Source: Pedosphaera sp. (GTDB lineage Bacteria > Verrucomicrobiota > Verrucomicrobiia > Limisphaerales > UBA9464). Taken from it: DNA of 46,391 nucleotides. Under the pieces are notes generated by a model. It saw only the letters and a program-made list of their open reading frames with translations, was not told the DNA's origin and searched no databases. This document shows, piece by piece, positions 18,935-27,661 of this stretch; within the stretch, counting starts at the first letter, position 1; every line of letters begins with the position of its first letter. The position numbers and the translations under genes were made by a program. Location of the stretch: NCBI GenBank assembly GCA_009695205.1, contig SIBK01000033.1, forward strand, positions 1 through 46,391, given 5' to 3'.

Positions 18935-18979
18935 GATCTTATAGCATCCGAAGCCCGTCAGCGCATTTTTCGAGACGAG

Positions 18980-19981
18980 TTGCTCCCAGCATTGGAAACA
19001 ATTCTGTCACAACACTTCGGGGCGAGACATCGGATCCGGAAAATGCACCGCCGTATTTCGACTTATTCGTCGTCATATATTATCGAATATTTAAAAGTGG
19101 ATCTGTCTGGAGGAAAAAGGATCGAGCTTATTCTGAAGGACCTGAGTCCGTCCTCGCTTTTGTTGACAGCGGACCGGATTCGGCCCCATTTCCTGTACGA
19201 TCCACGGCGAGAGATCCGGACCTATCGTCACATCCTGCGAACGGCCCGGGACAACACTCCTCAGTTCTACGGAGCGTTTGAATCCAACGACTTGGAGCGT
19301 TACTGGCTCTTTTTGGAAAGAGTCAGTGGCCCGCTGCTCTGGCAGGCTGAAGGTATGGACCCCTGGAAGGATGCGGCTCGCTGGCTGGCTCGATTGCATG
19401 AGGGGTTTTACAGTGTTGGGCAGGGAACCTTGGATTCGAGCGTGGGGCACCTACTGCGGTACGACCGGCAGTTTCTCGAAGTGTGGTTGATCCGGGCGGA
19501 GGAATTCTTGAAACACAAGCATCGGTTGCATGATTTAGCGGCGCTGCGACGATTTGGACAGATTGCAAACCGGTACGACCGGGTTGTGAAGAGGCTGCTG
19601 GATCTGCCGGCATCGTTTATTCACAGAGAGTTCTATCCGTCAAACATCATCATGCGGAAGAAACCGAGGAACCGGGCGATCTGCCCGGTGGATTGGGAAT
19701 TGGCGGCGATCGGGCCCAGTTTGATGGATTTGGCCGCCTTGACTTCGGGCGAATGGTCGGTGGAGGCTAGGCGCGCGATGGTGACGGCATATAGAGAGAC
19801 CATTTCCCAGGTTCCGGGTGGACTGCCGACACTGGATGAAATGATGGAGCACGTAGAGTATTGTCAACTGCACTTGGCCGTCCAGTTTATGGGGTGGGCT
19901 CCGGACTGGTCGCCGCCCGAGAGGCATTCCCAGAACTGGCTTCGGGAGGCAATTCGCCTGGGAGAAAAGCTGGGCCTTTAA
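18980..19981 (+). CDS. Aminoglycoside-phosphotransferase-like small-molecule kinase
   Basis: A 333-residue protein-kinase-fold enzyme that probably phosphorylates a sugar or other small molecule. The catalytic-loop motif is FIHREFYPSN (about 213-222), an HxExxxxN version of the usual HxDxxxxN. The metal-binding VDWE motif is at about 235-238, followed by GPSLMDLAAL. The start is uncertain: TTG 18980 is used because no ATG or GTG opens the reading frame, and the frame is open back to the TAA (18932-18934) that ends the broken glycosyltransferase, so codons between them may also belong to this gene. It ends 5 bases before the YdjC start. Position inside the glycan cluster suggests a substrate from that pathway, which is inference. 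Confidence 0.75.
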   Translation: MLPALETILSQHFGARHRIRKMHRRISTYSSSYIIEYLKVDLSGGKRIELILKDLSPSSLLLTADRIRPHFLYDPRREIRTYRHILRTARDNTPQFYGAFESNDLERYWLFLERVSGPLLWQAEGMDPWKDAARWLARLHEGFYSVGQGTLDSSVGHLLRYDRQFLEVWLIRAEEFLKHKHRLHDLAALRRFGQIANRYDRVVKRLLDLPASFIHREFYPSNIIMRKKPRNRAICPVDWELAAIGPSLMDLAALTSGEWSVEARRAMVTAYRETISQVPGGLPTLDEMMEHVEYCQLHLAVQFMGWAPDWSPPERHSQNWLREAIRLGEKLGL

Positions 19982-19986
19982 TTTTC

Positions 19987-20706
19987 ATGAGCCAAGGAAA
20001 ACGACTCATCGTGAATGCGGATGATTTCGGGCGGAGCCCGGGCATCAACCAGGGCATTATCCGCAGCCATGAAAACGGAATTGTCACCAGCGCAAGCTTG
20101 ATGGTGGGCTGGCGGGCGGCTGCGGAGGCCGCAGCGTATGCTCGGAGACGCCCGGTGCTGTCCGCCGGCTTGCATTTGGATCTTTGTGAATGGAGTCATT
20201 TGTCGGGGGCGTGGCAGAAGGTTTACGAAGTGGTCCCGCTGAATAATTTTGAGGCCGTGGCGAAGGAGATCGCGCGGCAGTTGGCAGAATTTCGCAAGTG
20301 GATGGGGCAGGAACCCACCCACCTCGATTCGCATCAACATGTGCATCGTGCCGAACCGGTGCTGGGGGTTCTTTGAGGAGAAGCGAAACGGCTGGGTATC
20401 CCGCTGCGCGAGGCCAATTCGCGGGTGCGCTACTCTAGGGAATTCTATGGCCAGTCCAACACGGGTGCCCCCCATCCAGACGGCATTTCCGTGGATGGTC
20501 TGCTCCGGATCATCCGATCACTGCCGGAGGGCATTACCGAGCTTGGGTGTCATCCGGGAGATGGGAATGATTTTGATTCGAACTATTCAGCAGAGCGGAT
20601 CATCGAATGCCGGACGCTCTGCGATGCCCCGGTACGCGCGGTGATTCAGGCGAATTCCGTCATCCTGTGCTCGTTCCGGGATTATGCCGAAGGAACTGTG
20701 AAGTAG
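19987..20706 (+). pseudogene. YdjC/ChbG-family carbohydrate deacetylase with an in-frame TGA
   Basis: The reading frame from ATG 19987 to TAG 20704-20706 encodes a full-length YdjC-like protein (239 codons), apart from one TGA at 20374-20376. Family members remove acetyl groups from N-acetylated sugars with a metal held by Asp and His. These residues survive: NADDFGRSPG (near the N-terminus), LHLDL, and HLDSHQHVHR just before the stop. After it the sequence continues GEAKRLGIPLREANSRVRYS and later TELGCHPGD without a frame change. The residue at the stop is expected to be Arg (CGA to TGA is one transition). By position it could be the deacetylase step of the arn-like cluster. If the stop is real, the C-terminal half is lost and the enzyme should be inactive. 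Confidence 0.82.
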
Positions 20707-20881
20707 GCCACAGATCTCTGCCGACGGGCCGATGCCACTGCGTCGTTGCGTATTGCTCAGAATTCGCAGCATCGGACAACCGCCCGCCAGAGAATTTTGC
20801 GGGCACGCCTGCGGAATCAACACGTTGCCTCGGTCACTGTGCGCGTTGCCAAAACGCCATCAACGCCCTATATCCATTTCC

Positions 20882-22519
20882 ATGCTTCGCCGTTTCTATT
20901 ATGCAGCGTTTGCCTTCCTCGCCTGTGTCAAGGCGCTGGCGGTCGGGCCTGACGAGATGTTCGTAATGGCCTACAATCTGATCCATCAGGCGGATTCGCA
21001 GAAGGAAGCCGGCAATGTCCGGACTGCATGGTCCGTTTATTCCCAGGCACAGGAGGATTTGCGAACGCTTCAGCGGGCATACCCAGAATGGAATGACCGG
21101 GTGGTCAACTACCGCCTACGGTATGTGGCCGCCATGCTGGAGGAACTCAAAGTGTTCGGTCCGACACCCGTCACCCCCGCCAAGTTGCTCCCACCCGTGA
21201 TCGCACCTGCAGAAGAGGAGATTACGGAGTTAACGGCACTCAACGACCAGATCCGACGGTTGGGGAGCGAGAAAGCGATGTTGGAAGCGCGCCTGCGCGA
21301 GGCGTTGTCCGCGCAACCGGCCCCGATCGATCCGAGGGAGTTGCAGCGGGCGGTCGAAAAAATAACCACCCTGCAGGCAACCAATCAGGGGCTTATCCAG
21401 CAATTGGAACAGCAACAGGCCGACCGCCGAAACTTGATTGATAAGGTGGTGTTGGAGGAGTCCCACCGAGCGTTGCAGGACGCCAACCGACAACTGCTCG
21501 CGCAGAAAACCAGCGCGGCTGCGCTGCAGAAGGAGCGCACGGAACTCGAAGCAGCGCTCAAGAAACTACAAGACACCGATCTGAAGCAGCTAAAGAACGA
21601 GAATTCCGCGCTTAAATCCCAAGTGACCGAGCTTAAGTCCGAAACCGAGCGCGGACGTCAAATCGCCGAGCTCACCACTCGAATCAGCAAGCTGCAGAAA
21701 AGTTTCGAAGAGGCTCGGAAGCAGAATGAGGTGCTGGTGGCCGAAAAGATGGCCCTCGAAAAGCAGCTCGCGAGCGGCCAGACGCGCCAGACGGAATCCA
21801 GCATCCTGCGGATGAGCAAGCTCACGACCGAGCTCGCTGTGGCGCGAGCGGAGGCGGGGCGAAACGGCGCGCGGGCGGAGGATTTATTAGCCGCTATGGA
21901 AAAGGAAAAGAGCGCACGAACAGAATTTGAAACTCAGAATCGATTGCTCACCGAGCGGGTCAGCCTTCTCACTCGCGAGAATGCGGGAACGACAGAGGCT
22001 GTGCAGGTGTTGCAAAAGGCGCTGACGTCTGAGAAAGCGGACCGCATGCGCATGGAGGCAGAGCTTGAGGCATCGGAAAAAACGGTGGCAGCCCTTCGCG
22101 AGGCGGCAACATTTGCCGGCAATGCCGTGGCAACGGATCCGACCGGCACGGAGTTCACCGTCCGCCTGAATGCACTCGTGGGAAAGACGCGACAGCTGGA
22201 GCTTGCGCTGCGCGACAGCCGCGATCGGGAGGCTGAAGTTCATCTGGCCCTTCTCGAAGAGCAGTCCACACGTCGTCGCATGGAGAAACAGCGAGCGGAT
22301 CTGGATCAAAAGCTGCGGACCCTTATGCAGGCGGGCGGGGCAAAAGCGAGTCTGGAAGCATTTGAGTCGCTGGAAAACCGGTTGAAAGAACTCGAACGTG
22401 AGAAAGAGGAACTCCAGCAACAACTGAACCGCGTCGGCGGCATCGCCTCCGGGCGTGCGTCCCCCAATGGTCGACTCACCCCGCGGGAACGGGCAGTGCA
22501 ATTCCGATCCGAACGGTAA
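20882..22519 (+). CDS. Secreted or membrane-anchored long coiled-coil protein
   Basis: A 545-residue protein with a short N-terminal hydrophobic signal (MLRRFYYAAFAFLACVKALA) and a TPR-like opening (AYNLIHQADSQKEAGNVRTA) before a very long coiled coil from about residue 105 to 520. The coiled coil shows heptad-patterned Leu/Ile with many Glu, Lys, Gln and Arg residues (e.g. LKSQVTELKSETERGRQIAE). The C-terminus is short and basic (RLTPRERAVQFRSER). ATG 20882 is used since it begins the signal sequence; the frame extends upstream without homology. No enzyme motif is visible. It probably forms an elongated periplasmic scaffold. It follows the glycan cluster on the same strand after 175 bases, but functional coupling is not shown. 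Confidence 0.72.
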   Translation: MLRRFYYAAFAFLACVKALAVGPDEMFVMAYNLIHQADSQKEAGNVRTAWSVYSQAQEDLRTLQRAYPEWNDRVVNYRLRYVAAMLEELKVFGPTPVTPAKLLPPVIAPAEEEITELTALNDQIRRLGSEKAMLEARLREALSAQPAPIDPRELQRAVEKITTLQATNQGLIQQLEQQQADRRNLIDKVVLEESHRALQDANRQLLAQKTSAAALQKERTELEAALKKLQDTDLKQLKNENSALKSQVTELKSETERGRQIAELTTRISKLQKSFEEARKQNEVLVAEKMALEKQLASGQTRQTESSILRMSKLTTELAVARAEAGRNGARAEDLLAAMEKEKSARTEFETQNRLLTERVSLLTRENAGTTEAVQVLQKALTSEKADRMRMEAELEASEKTVAALREAATFAGNAVATDPTGTEFTVRLNALVGKTRQLELALRDSRDREAEVHLALLEEQSTRRRMEKQRADLDQKLRTLMQAGGAKASLEAFESLENRLKELEREKEELQQQLNRVGGIASGRASPNGRLTPRERAVQFRSER

Positions 22520-22615
22520 TTCCACACCGGATAAGCCGTCTGCCTGCGTCTGGTAAAAAACAGCACGCTGCAAACTTCTATCGTCGATTCGGAGGGGTAT
22601 TCAATTCGAGTAGCA

Positions 22616-24955
22616 CTACGGATTCGCGAGCGATTTCAACCGCCGTTGTAGCGTAATGGGAAGACTTGTTTCTCGCTCCATCCATTGCCGAGCTTTCGCC
22701 GGGTCATGGGCAAGCCAAGTCCGGAATCCCCGCTCATAAGCAAGATCGCGTGCGGTCGCATCGCCAATCGAACCGATCCATTGAAAAGCCGCCGGCGCGT
22801 CGTTTTCAACCAATGCTTGGGCGAGTTGCGCGGCCGCCATATCCCGAAAAGATCCGACGGGGAGATTCCCGACCCAGACTCCCGCAGCTCTGGGTTCCAT
22901 TTGACCCCAGCGCCCAAGGAGTGCTGTGCCCGCCTGCTCGCGTAATTCCCCTTCCGGGAACTGCTGAATCCACAAAGCAACAGTGGCTGGATCTACATCA
23001 ACCCACCGTTGAATCACCGCCATCGCGGCTTCCGTCTGCTCCACTCCCACCGGCAATTTAACTACATATTCGGCCGCGTCCGAGGGTGCCTCGGAGGCCC
23101 ATTCGCTCAATGCCGACACCACCGCCTGATTTCGCGAGAGCCCTGCGGGAAGCTTGGCCGCCCAATCCGTCGCTGCGAGAGGATCCTGGCGCGCCTAGGA
23201 ACCCGCGACCTCTGCCAGCATTGGATTGCGATTGTTGGGGTTCACCGACGTTTCGATAACTCATGCCGCGGCTGCAGGATCCTGATTTGTCCAAGACTCC
23301 AGAAGCCCTGCGAGCGCTTTTTCCTGAGTCTCGCCTGCCGGGAGTGTTTTAGCCCACGCCACCGCAGCGCCTAGATCCGCATCCGCCCAAGATCGGGCGA
23401 GCACTCCGTATCCCTCCTGCTGATGGGCGACGTCCTGGAAATTCTTGATCAGCTCGAGAGCCGCTGCTGGATTCACCTTAGCCAACTCAGGGAGTACCAC
23501 ACCCTTGGTGATGGCTCCCACGGGGCCATTCTGAAAATCCCGCACCAGTTCCGCAGCAGCAACCGGATCGCGGGCCGCGATGGAAGCCGCCACGGACGCG
23601 ACCAACCGATCGCGCGCGGCTCCCGCCGGCATTTTCATCACGGTGTCGGCGGCTGCTCGTGGCGATTCCACCGCAACGGATTCGAGCGCGCCGCTCATAG
23701 CCGCTTCGCGCTCGCGCGATATTGAGAATTGAGCCGCCCACTCCAGAGCCCGCTGGGAGCTCACCTTGCCAAGCGCCTGCGCCATTGGAGAGAGCAAGCT
23801 CCGTGTGTCGGCATCCAACGGTAGTCCCTTCACTGCAGCAGCAGCCCCCGTCGGATCACGCTCTGCCCACCCCAAATAGGCCGCATTGAGCGCCATCTTT
23901 CTCATCGGGCGGTCCTGCAATCCGGAAGCCTAGGCGACGCCCGCGGCGGGATTCACGGCGGCCCAATGCTGCGCGACGGTTGCAGCCAGTTCGTTCCGAT
24001 GGCCGCCCAGGGAAAGGCTTACGACAAATTCCCCAGCGGCAGCCGGCTTGCTCGGCAGCAATATGGAGAGAAGTTCGTCGTGAACCGCGCTTCGCTCGAT
24101 CCCCAACGGGAGATCTTGAAGGATCTGACGTGCCTGAGCCAAATCGGTCTCCGCGAGATGTCCGAGTAGCATTCCCACCAGGGATGGGTCCGGATTCCTG
24201 GATGCTTTGATCGCGGAACGGATCGCCGCAGCGGAATCCGTGGCAGCCCAGGAGGAATAAAATTCCCGAAGGAGCTCGGACCGACGCTCGGTAACCGGCA
24301 GTTGCTCTAAAAGCGCTTGGCCGGCCGCAGGATTTTCGGATCCCAGTGTACGAGCAACCACTTGCCAGCACGCGAATCTTGCCGGTCCCGCCGGCACCGC
24401 TTGCACCCACGCAAGTGCCGGATCGCTAAGCCGCTCGATCCAGGGGCGCAGTGTCACATTCAGTGCCTGTTCCCGTTCATCCACAAAGCCTATTGCGGCT
24501 GCATACGCCGTCGCGGCCTTGACATCCCGGATGACCCATCGACGCAGCAGCGTGTCATGCGCCGTCCGTCGGAGATTCCCTGGCAGCACTGCGTCACTCG
24601 CAATGAGAGCGTCTCATAAATGCGGGTCATCGACGGGACGCACCGCCTCCTCGACAGCTTGGTGTCGCGCGGAGGGACTCCTCAATTTCAGACACTGACG
24701 CAGATCCGATTCATAACGCCCAAGGGTAAACGGACCTCGACCACTGGTTGGAACATCCGATGCCGGACGGGACGAATTCATTCCATTGGGAGTTGTCCCG
24801 CCGATCGACGCTGCTTGCGACCCGCTTCCGAGTGCGGAGACGAGCTCGCGCGCCCGGCTCAATTCAGGGGTCAACCATGTCCGTCAGAGAACCGCTGCGC
24901 CAACGGCAGCACCGACCAGCACTCCAAGCACGAATCCGAGCCAACGGGTAAACAC
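22616..24955 (-). pseudogene. Trp-repeat envelope protein with five in-frame stop codons
   Basis: One frame from GTG 24955 to TAG 22616-22618 encodes about 779 codons without any frameshift. It has an N-terminal membrane segment (FTRWLGFVLGVLVGAAVGA) and then about 16 copies of a roughly 35-residue repeat whose core is W...DP..A..W...LP, with Ala-rich helices. This repeat family is common in secreted verrucomicrobial proteins of unknown role. Five internal stops interrupt it: TGA 24884-24886, TGA 24614-24616, TAG 23930-23932, TGA 23261-23263, TAG 23195-23197. Repeat register places Trp at the last three and probably at the second, so each is TGG changed by one G-to-A step. The Rho gene lies 107 bases upstream on the same strand. 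It is called a pseudogene, but readthrough or a consensus artefact cannot be excluded. Confidence 0.78.
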
Positions 24956-25062
24956 GCGAATACGGTATCCGCGAAACCGACAAAAAACCACGGTCAAACG
25001 ATCGGACCCACGGCGCGCACGGCGGCGGAACCAGTGGCGAAACCAACCGTGAAGCAGGTAAT

Positions 25063-26586
25063 TTACGCCAGCTTCGCGAGGAGTTCGTCGTTTGTTTTGT
25101 GCTTTTTCAGGGCGGCAATGAGCGTCTCCATGGCCTCGACCGGTTGCAAATCGGTCATCATCCGGCGCAATTTGCGGATCGGTTCAATGTTCTTAGGCAG
25201 AAAAAGTTTTTCCTCCTTGCGCGTGCCAGACTTCGGGATGTCGATAGCCGGAAACAAACGGCGCTCGGACAATTTACGATCGAGAATTAGCTCCATGTTT
25301 CCCGTGCCCTTAAATTCCTGAAAAATCAACTCGTCCATCCGGCTTCCCGTGTCCACGAGCGCCGTGGCGAGAATCGTCAAGGAGCCGCCTTCTTCAATCT
25401 TGCGCGCCGATGCGAACATCTTCCGTGGGATCTCCAACGCCCGGGCATCAACACCGCCGGTCATCGTCCGACCCGAACCGCCATGGACGGAGTTGTAGGC
25501 GCGGGCGACCCGGGTAATGGAATCCAGGAGCACAAAAACATCCTTGCCGGCCTCGACCATCCGGCGGCAGCGCTCGATCATGAAGCGGCTTAGACGCACA
25601 TGGGTTTCGAGGTCCTGATCATTGGACGAGGCAACCACTTCACCTTTCACGCTTCGTTGAAAATCAGTGACCTCTTCCGGTCGTTCATCGATGAGAAGAA
25701 CGAGGCAATGAACCTCCGGATGATTCGTGGTGATCGCGTTGCAAATCAGCTTCAGGATCGTCGTCTTGCCCGTACGGGGAGGAGCCACGATAAGACCGCG
25801 GGTTCCTCGACCGATGGGCGTAATGAGATCGATGATCCGCGTTTCGAGAATATCCGGCGTGGTTTCGAGCTGAAACTTTTCCACCGGGTCAATGGTGGTG
25901 AGGTTCTCGAATCGCATCGCGTGCAGGAAATCCTGATACGATCGCCCGTTCACCTTGAGAATCTCTCGCAGCTGTGGGCTGTTGCCCCGGTGCGGCGGAT
26001 TCACCGTACATTCCAAGTGACATCCCTCGCGCAACCCGTGCTTTTTGATCGAATCGGGCGTCAGGAAAACGTCCGTCGGCTTCGGCGCGAAATGATTCTT
26101 CTCCGACCGCAGAAACCCAAATCCTTTCTCGGATATTTCCAAAAAACCACCGCCGAGCTGTGGTTCGCCTTGCGGCACGGGTGGTCCTCCTCCGGGTCCA
26201 TTGTTTGGGCGACCTGAAAAATTCTGGCCGCCGCCACCGCCCTGTCGCGCGGGATTGCCGCCGCCACCGCCACCGCCACCGCCACCGCCACCGCCACCGC
26301 CGCCGCCGCCGCCGCCGCCACCGCCACCGCGGCTGCGGTGCTGCCGATGATGCCGTCCGTGACGAGGGCCGCCGTACCCTCCACCCTGGCCACCCTGGCC
26401 AGTGCCTTGTTGGCCTTGCAGGCCCTGTGAACTCTGGCCGAAATTCTGTACAACGGCCGGGCCGCCAGGACTAGTCTGCGGATTCTGAGGGTTTTGCTGG
26501 CGGTTTTCCGAATCTCCGTTTGCCGGCGGGGACGCAGGCGGCGGATTTGATTGGGGTTGACTTGAACCTTGAACTTCCTGACTCAT
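25063..26586 (-). CDS. rho: Transcription termination factor Rho with a Gly-rich disordered N-terminus
   Basis: Hexameric RNA helicase that ends transcription. The 507-residue protein is about 90 longer than the E. coli enzyme because of its N-terminus: residues 1-140 are Gln/Asn/Gly/Pro-rich, include an Arg/His patch (RHGRHHRQHRSR, about 75-86) and 24 consecutive Gly (87-110). The cold-shock-like RNA-binding domain follows (ISEKGFGFLR 151-160; TDVFLTPDSI), then the ATPase with Walker A APPRTGKTT (268-276), Walker B LVLLIDE (about 295-301), and the Q/R-loop segment GSGRTMTGGVDARALEIPRK. ATG 26586 is preceded by about 230 non-coding bases. The core looks intact and functional. The extension is the kind that promotes condensate formation in some Bacteroidota Rho proteins; here that is an inference. 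Confidence 0.95.
   Translation of the reverse strand: MSQEVQGSSQPQSNPPPASPPANGDSENRQQNPQNPQTSPGGPAVVQNFGQSSQGLQGQQGTGQGGQGGGYGGPRHGRHHRQHRSRGGGGGGGGGGGGGGGGGGGGGGGGNPARQGGGGGQNFSGRPNNGPGGGPPVPQGEPQLGGGFLEISEKGFGFLRSEKNHFAPKPTDVFLTPDSIKKHGLREGCHLECTVNPPHRGNSPQLREILKVNGRSYQDFLHAMRFENLTTIDPVEKFQLETTPDILETRIIDLITPIGRGTRGLIVAPPRTGKTTILKLICNAITTNHPEVHCLVLLIDERPEEVTDFQRSVKGEVVASSNDQDLETHVRLSRFMIERCRRMVEAGKDVFVLLDSITRVARAYNSVHGGSGRTMTGGVDARALEIPRKMFASARKIEEGGSLTILATALVDTGSRMDELIFQEFKGTGNMELILDRKLSERRLFPAIDIPKSGTRKEEKLFLPKNIEPIRKLRRMMTDLQPVEAMETLIAALKKHKTNDELLAKLA
26257..26328 (-). repeat. Triplet microsatellite encoding poly-Gly in rho
   Basis: On the plus strand, 24 tandem triplets of GCC and ACC read on the coding strand as GGC and GGT, giving 24 Gly codons. 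Mixed synonymous codons (alternating GGT/GGC, with a run of seven identical triplets) show a partly ordered repeat prone to slippage. Length changes in steps of three bases would keep rho in frame and vary the linker length between strains. Confidence 0.9.
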
Positions 26587-26819
26587 GATATGCGATTGGA
26601 ATGACTGCTTAGACCGACTACGGGTGCTGTTACGGAACGGCCTGAAAACCCAAAGGCGGCAAAAAACGAATCAGCCGCAGAAACAAAGACTCGGGGAAGC
26701 AGAACTCCGGAACAAATCTAACGGAGTCCGTCAGGCCTCAGAACACGTGTTACGTATAGCCGAAAGACTCCCAGCGCAACTATTTTGTTCAAAGATGTTT
26801 TCAAACGAGGAGCCGCCGA
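26587..26819. other. rho leader / intergenic region
   Basis: This 233-base stretch between the rho start and the sufT stop holds no supported gene. It probably contains the rho promoter and an untranslated leader of up to 200 bases. Rho leaders are often autoregulated by attenuation; no specific structure could be confirmed by eye. Confidence 0.4.
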
Positions 26820-27368
26820 TCACTCAATACCCAGAAGACGGCGGCCTTCCGCGGTGATCATGCTCTGGTGCCACGGAGGATCCCACACGATCTCCACGCT
26901 GGCATCTTCAACACTCGGCAACATCAGAATCTTTTGCTGCGCATCCCCCGCAATCGTCGCCCCCATCCCGCACCCGGGGGCCGTCAAGGTCATCTTCACA
27001 AAAACCTTTTTCCCCTGGGTCGGCAGCTCTTCAATCCCCATGTCGTACACCAAGCCGAGATCAACTATGTTCACCGGAATTTCGGGATCATAGCAGCTTC
27101 GCAAAGTCTCCCAAACCATGGCCTCATTGACAGCGTCACCCGCAGAAAAGGGTCTCGCGGTCGCTTCTTCGGCAGCTTTCATGCCGATGGCGTCGGCATC
27201 CTTGGGGCCGATCCGGTACAACCCACCGCTGAGATGGACCGTGTACGACCCTCCGAGAGTCTGCGTGATGTCCACTTCGGTCCCCGCAGGCAACTTCACC
27301 GTGTGCCCTGCTGGAATCTGAATGGCATCGCAGTCGCGGCTAAGAACCACCGTGGAAACCGAATGCAT
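26820..27368 (-). CDS. sufT: Iron-sulfur cluster assembly factor SufT (DUF59/MIP18 domain)
   Basis: A 182-residue protein of the SufT type, which helps to deliver Fe-S clusters to client proteins. An N-terminal region of about 75 residues (RDCDAIQIPAGHTVKLPAGT) is typical of SufT and precedes the DUF59 domain, with DPEIPVNIVDLGLVYDM (about 104-120) and TLTAPGCGMG carrying the conserved Cys-Gly. The end DPPWHQSMITAEGRRLLGIE is characteristic. ATG 27368 (MHSVSTVV) is preferred; ATG 27380 adds four residues. It is not next to other suf genes here; rho lies downstream on the same strand. The gene appears intact. Confidence 0.92.
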   Translation of the reverse strand: MHSVSTVVLSRDCDAIQIPAGHTVKLPAGTEVDITQTLGGSYTVHLSGGLYRIGPKDADAIGMKAAEEATARPFSAGDAVNEAMVWETLRSCYDPEIPVNIVDLGLVYDMGIEELPTQGKKVFVKMTLTAPGCGMGATIAGDAQQKILMLPSVEDASVEIVWDPPWHQSMITAEGRRLLGIE

Positions 27369-27661
27369 CGCGCCCCACAATAGCTGCCCCTCTCCAAACG
27401 CAAAAGAAAATGCCGATCAGGGTAAAATCTTGCATTGATGGCACAAAGCTTGACCACTCTCCCCCCAACCTATCCCCCGCGATAGCACCAACAATTTGAT
27501 CGCCGGCAACGTTTCTTTCATCCGAAATCCAACCTGTTCGATCGCAATCATTGACCCTCCCATTCCCCTGTTTCTTTGACATCGAGGATTATTGCACCCC
27601 TCCCCAATCTGTGTACGTTCAACACCGTCGCCCGGCTCCGCTTTTCGATCAACCGACCGCC

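Noticed and set aside
22616..24955. Genome-wide reassignment of TGA or TAG to Trp
   Set aside because: Intact neighbouring genes use TAG and TGA as ends at appropriate places (E2 and hppA end in TAG, lpdA, the ASPIC gene and the SDR in TGA) and encode Trp by TGG, and the beta-barrel remnant has TAA stops; one altered code does not explain all cases.
26160..26474. His/Arg-rich reading frame opposite rho
   Set aside because: It is the reverse-complement shadow of the triplet repeat and Gly-rich region of rho.
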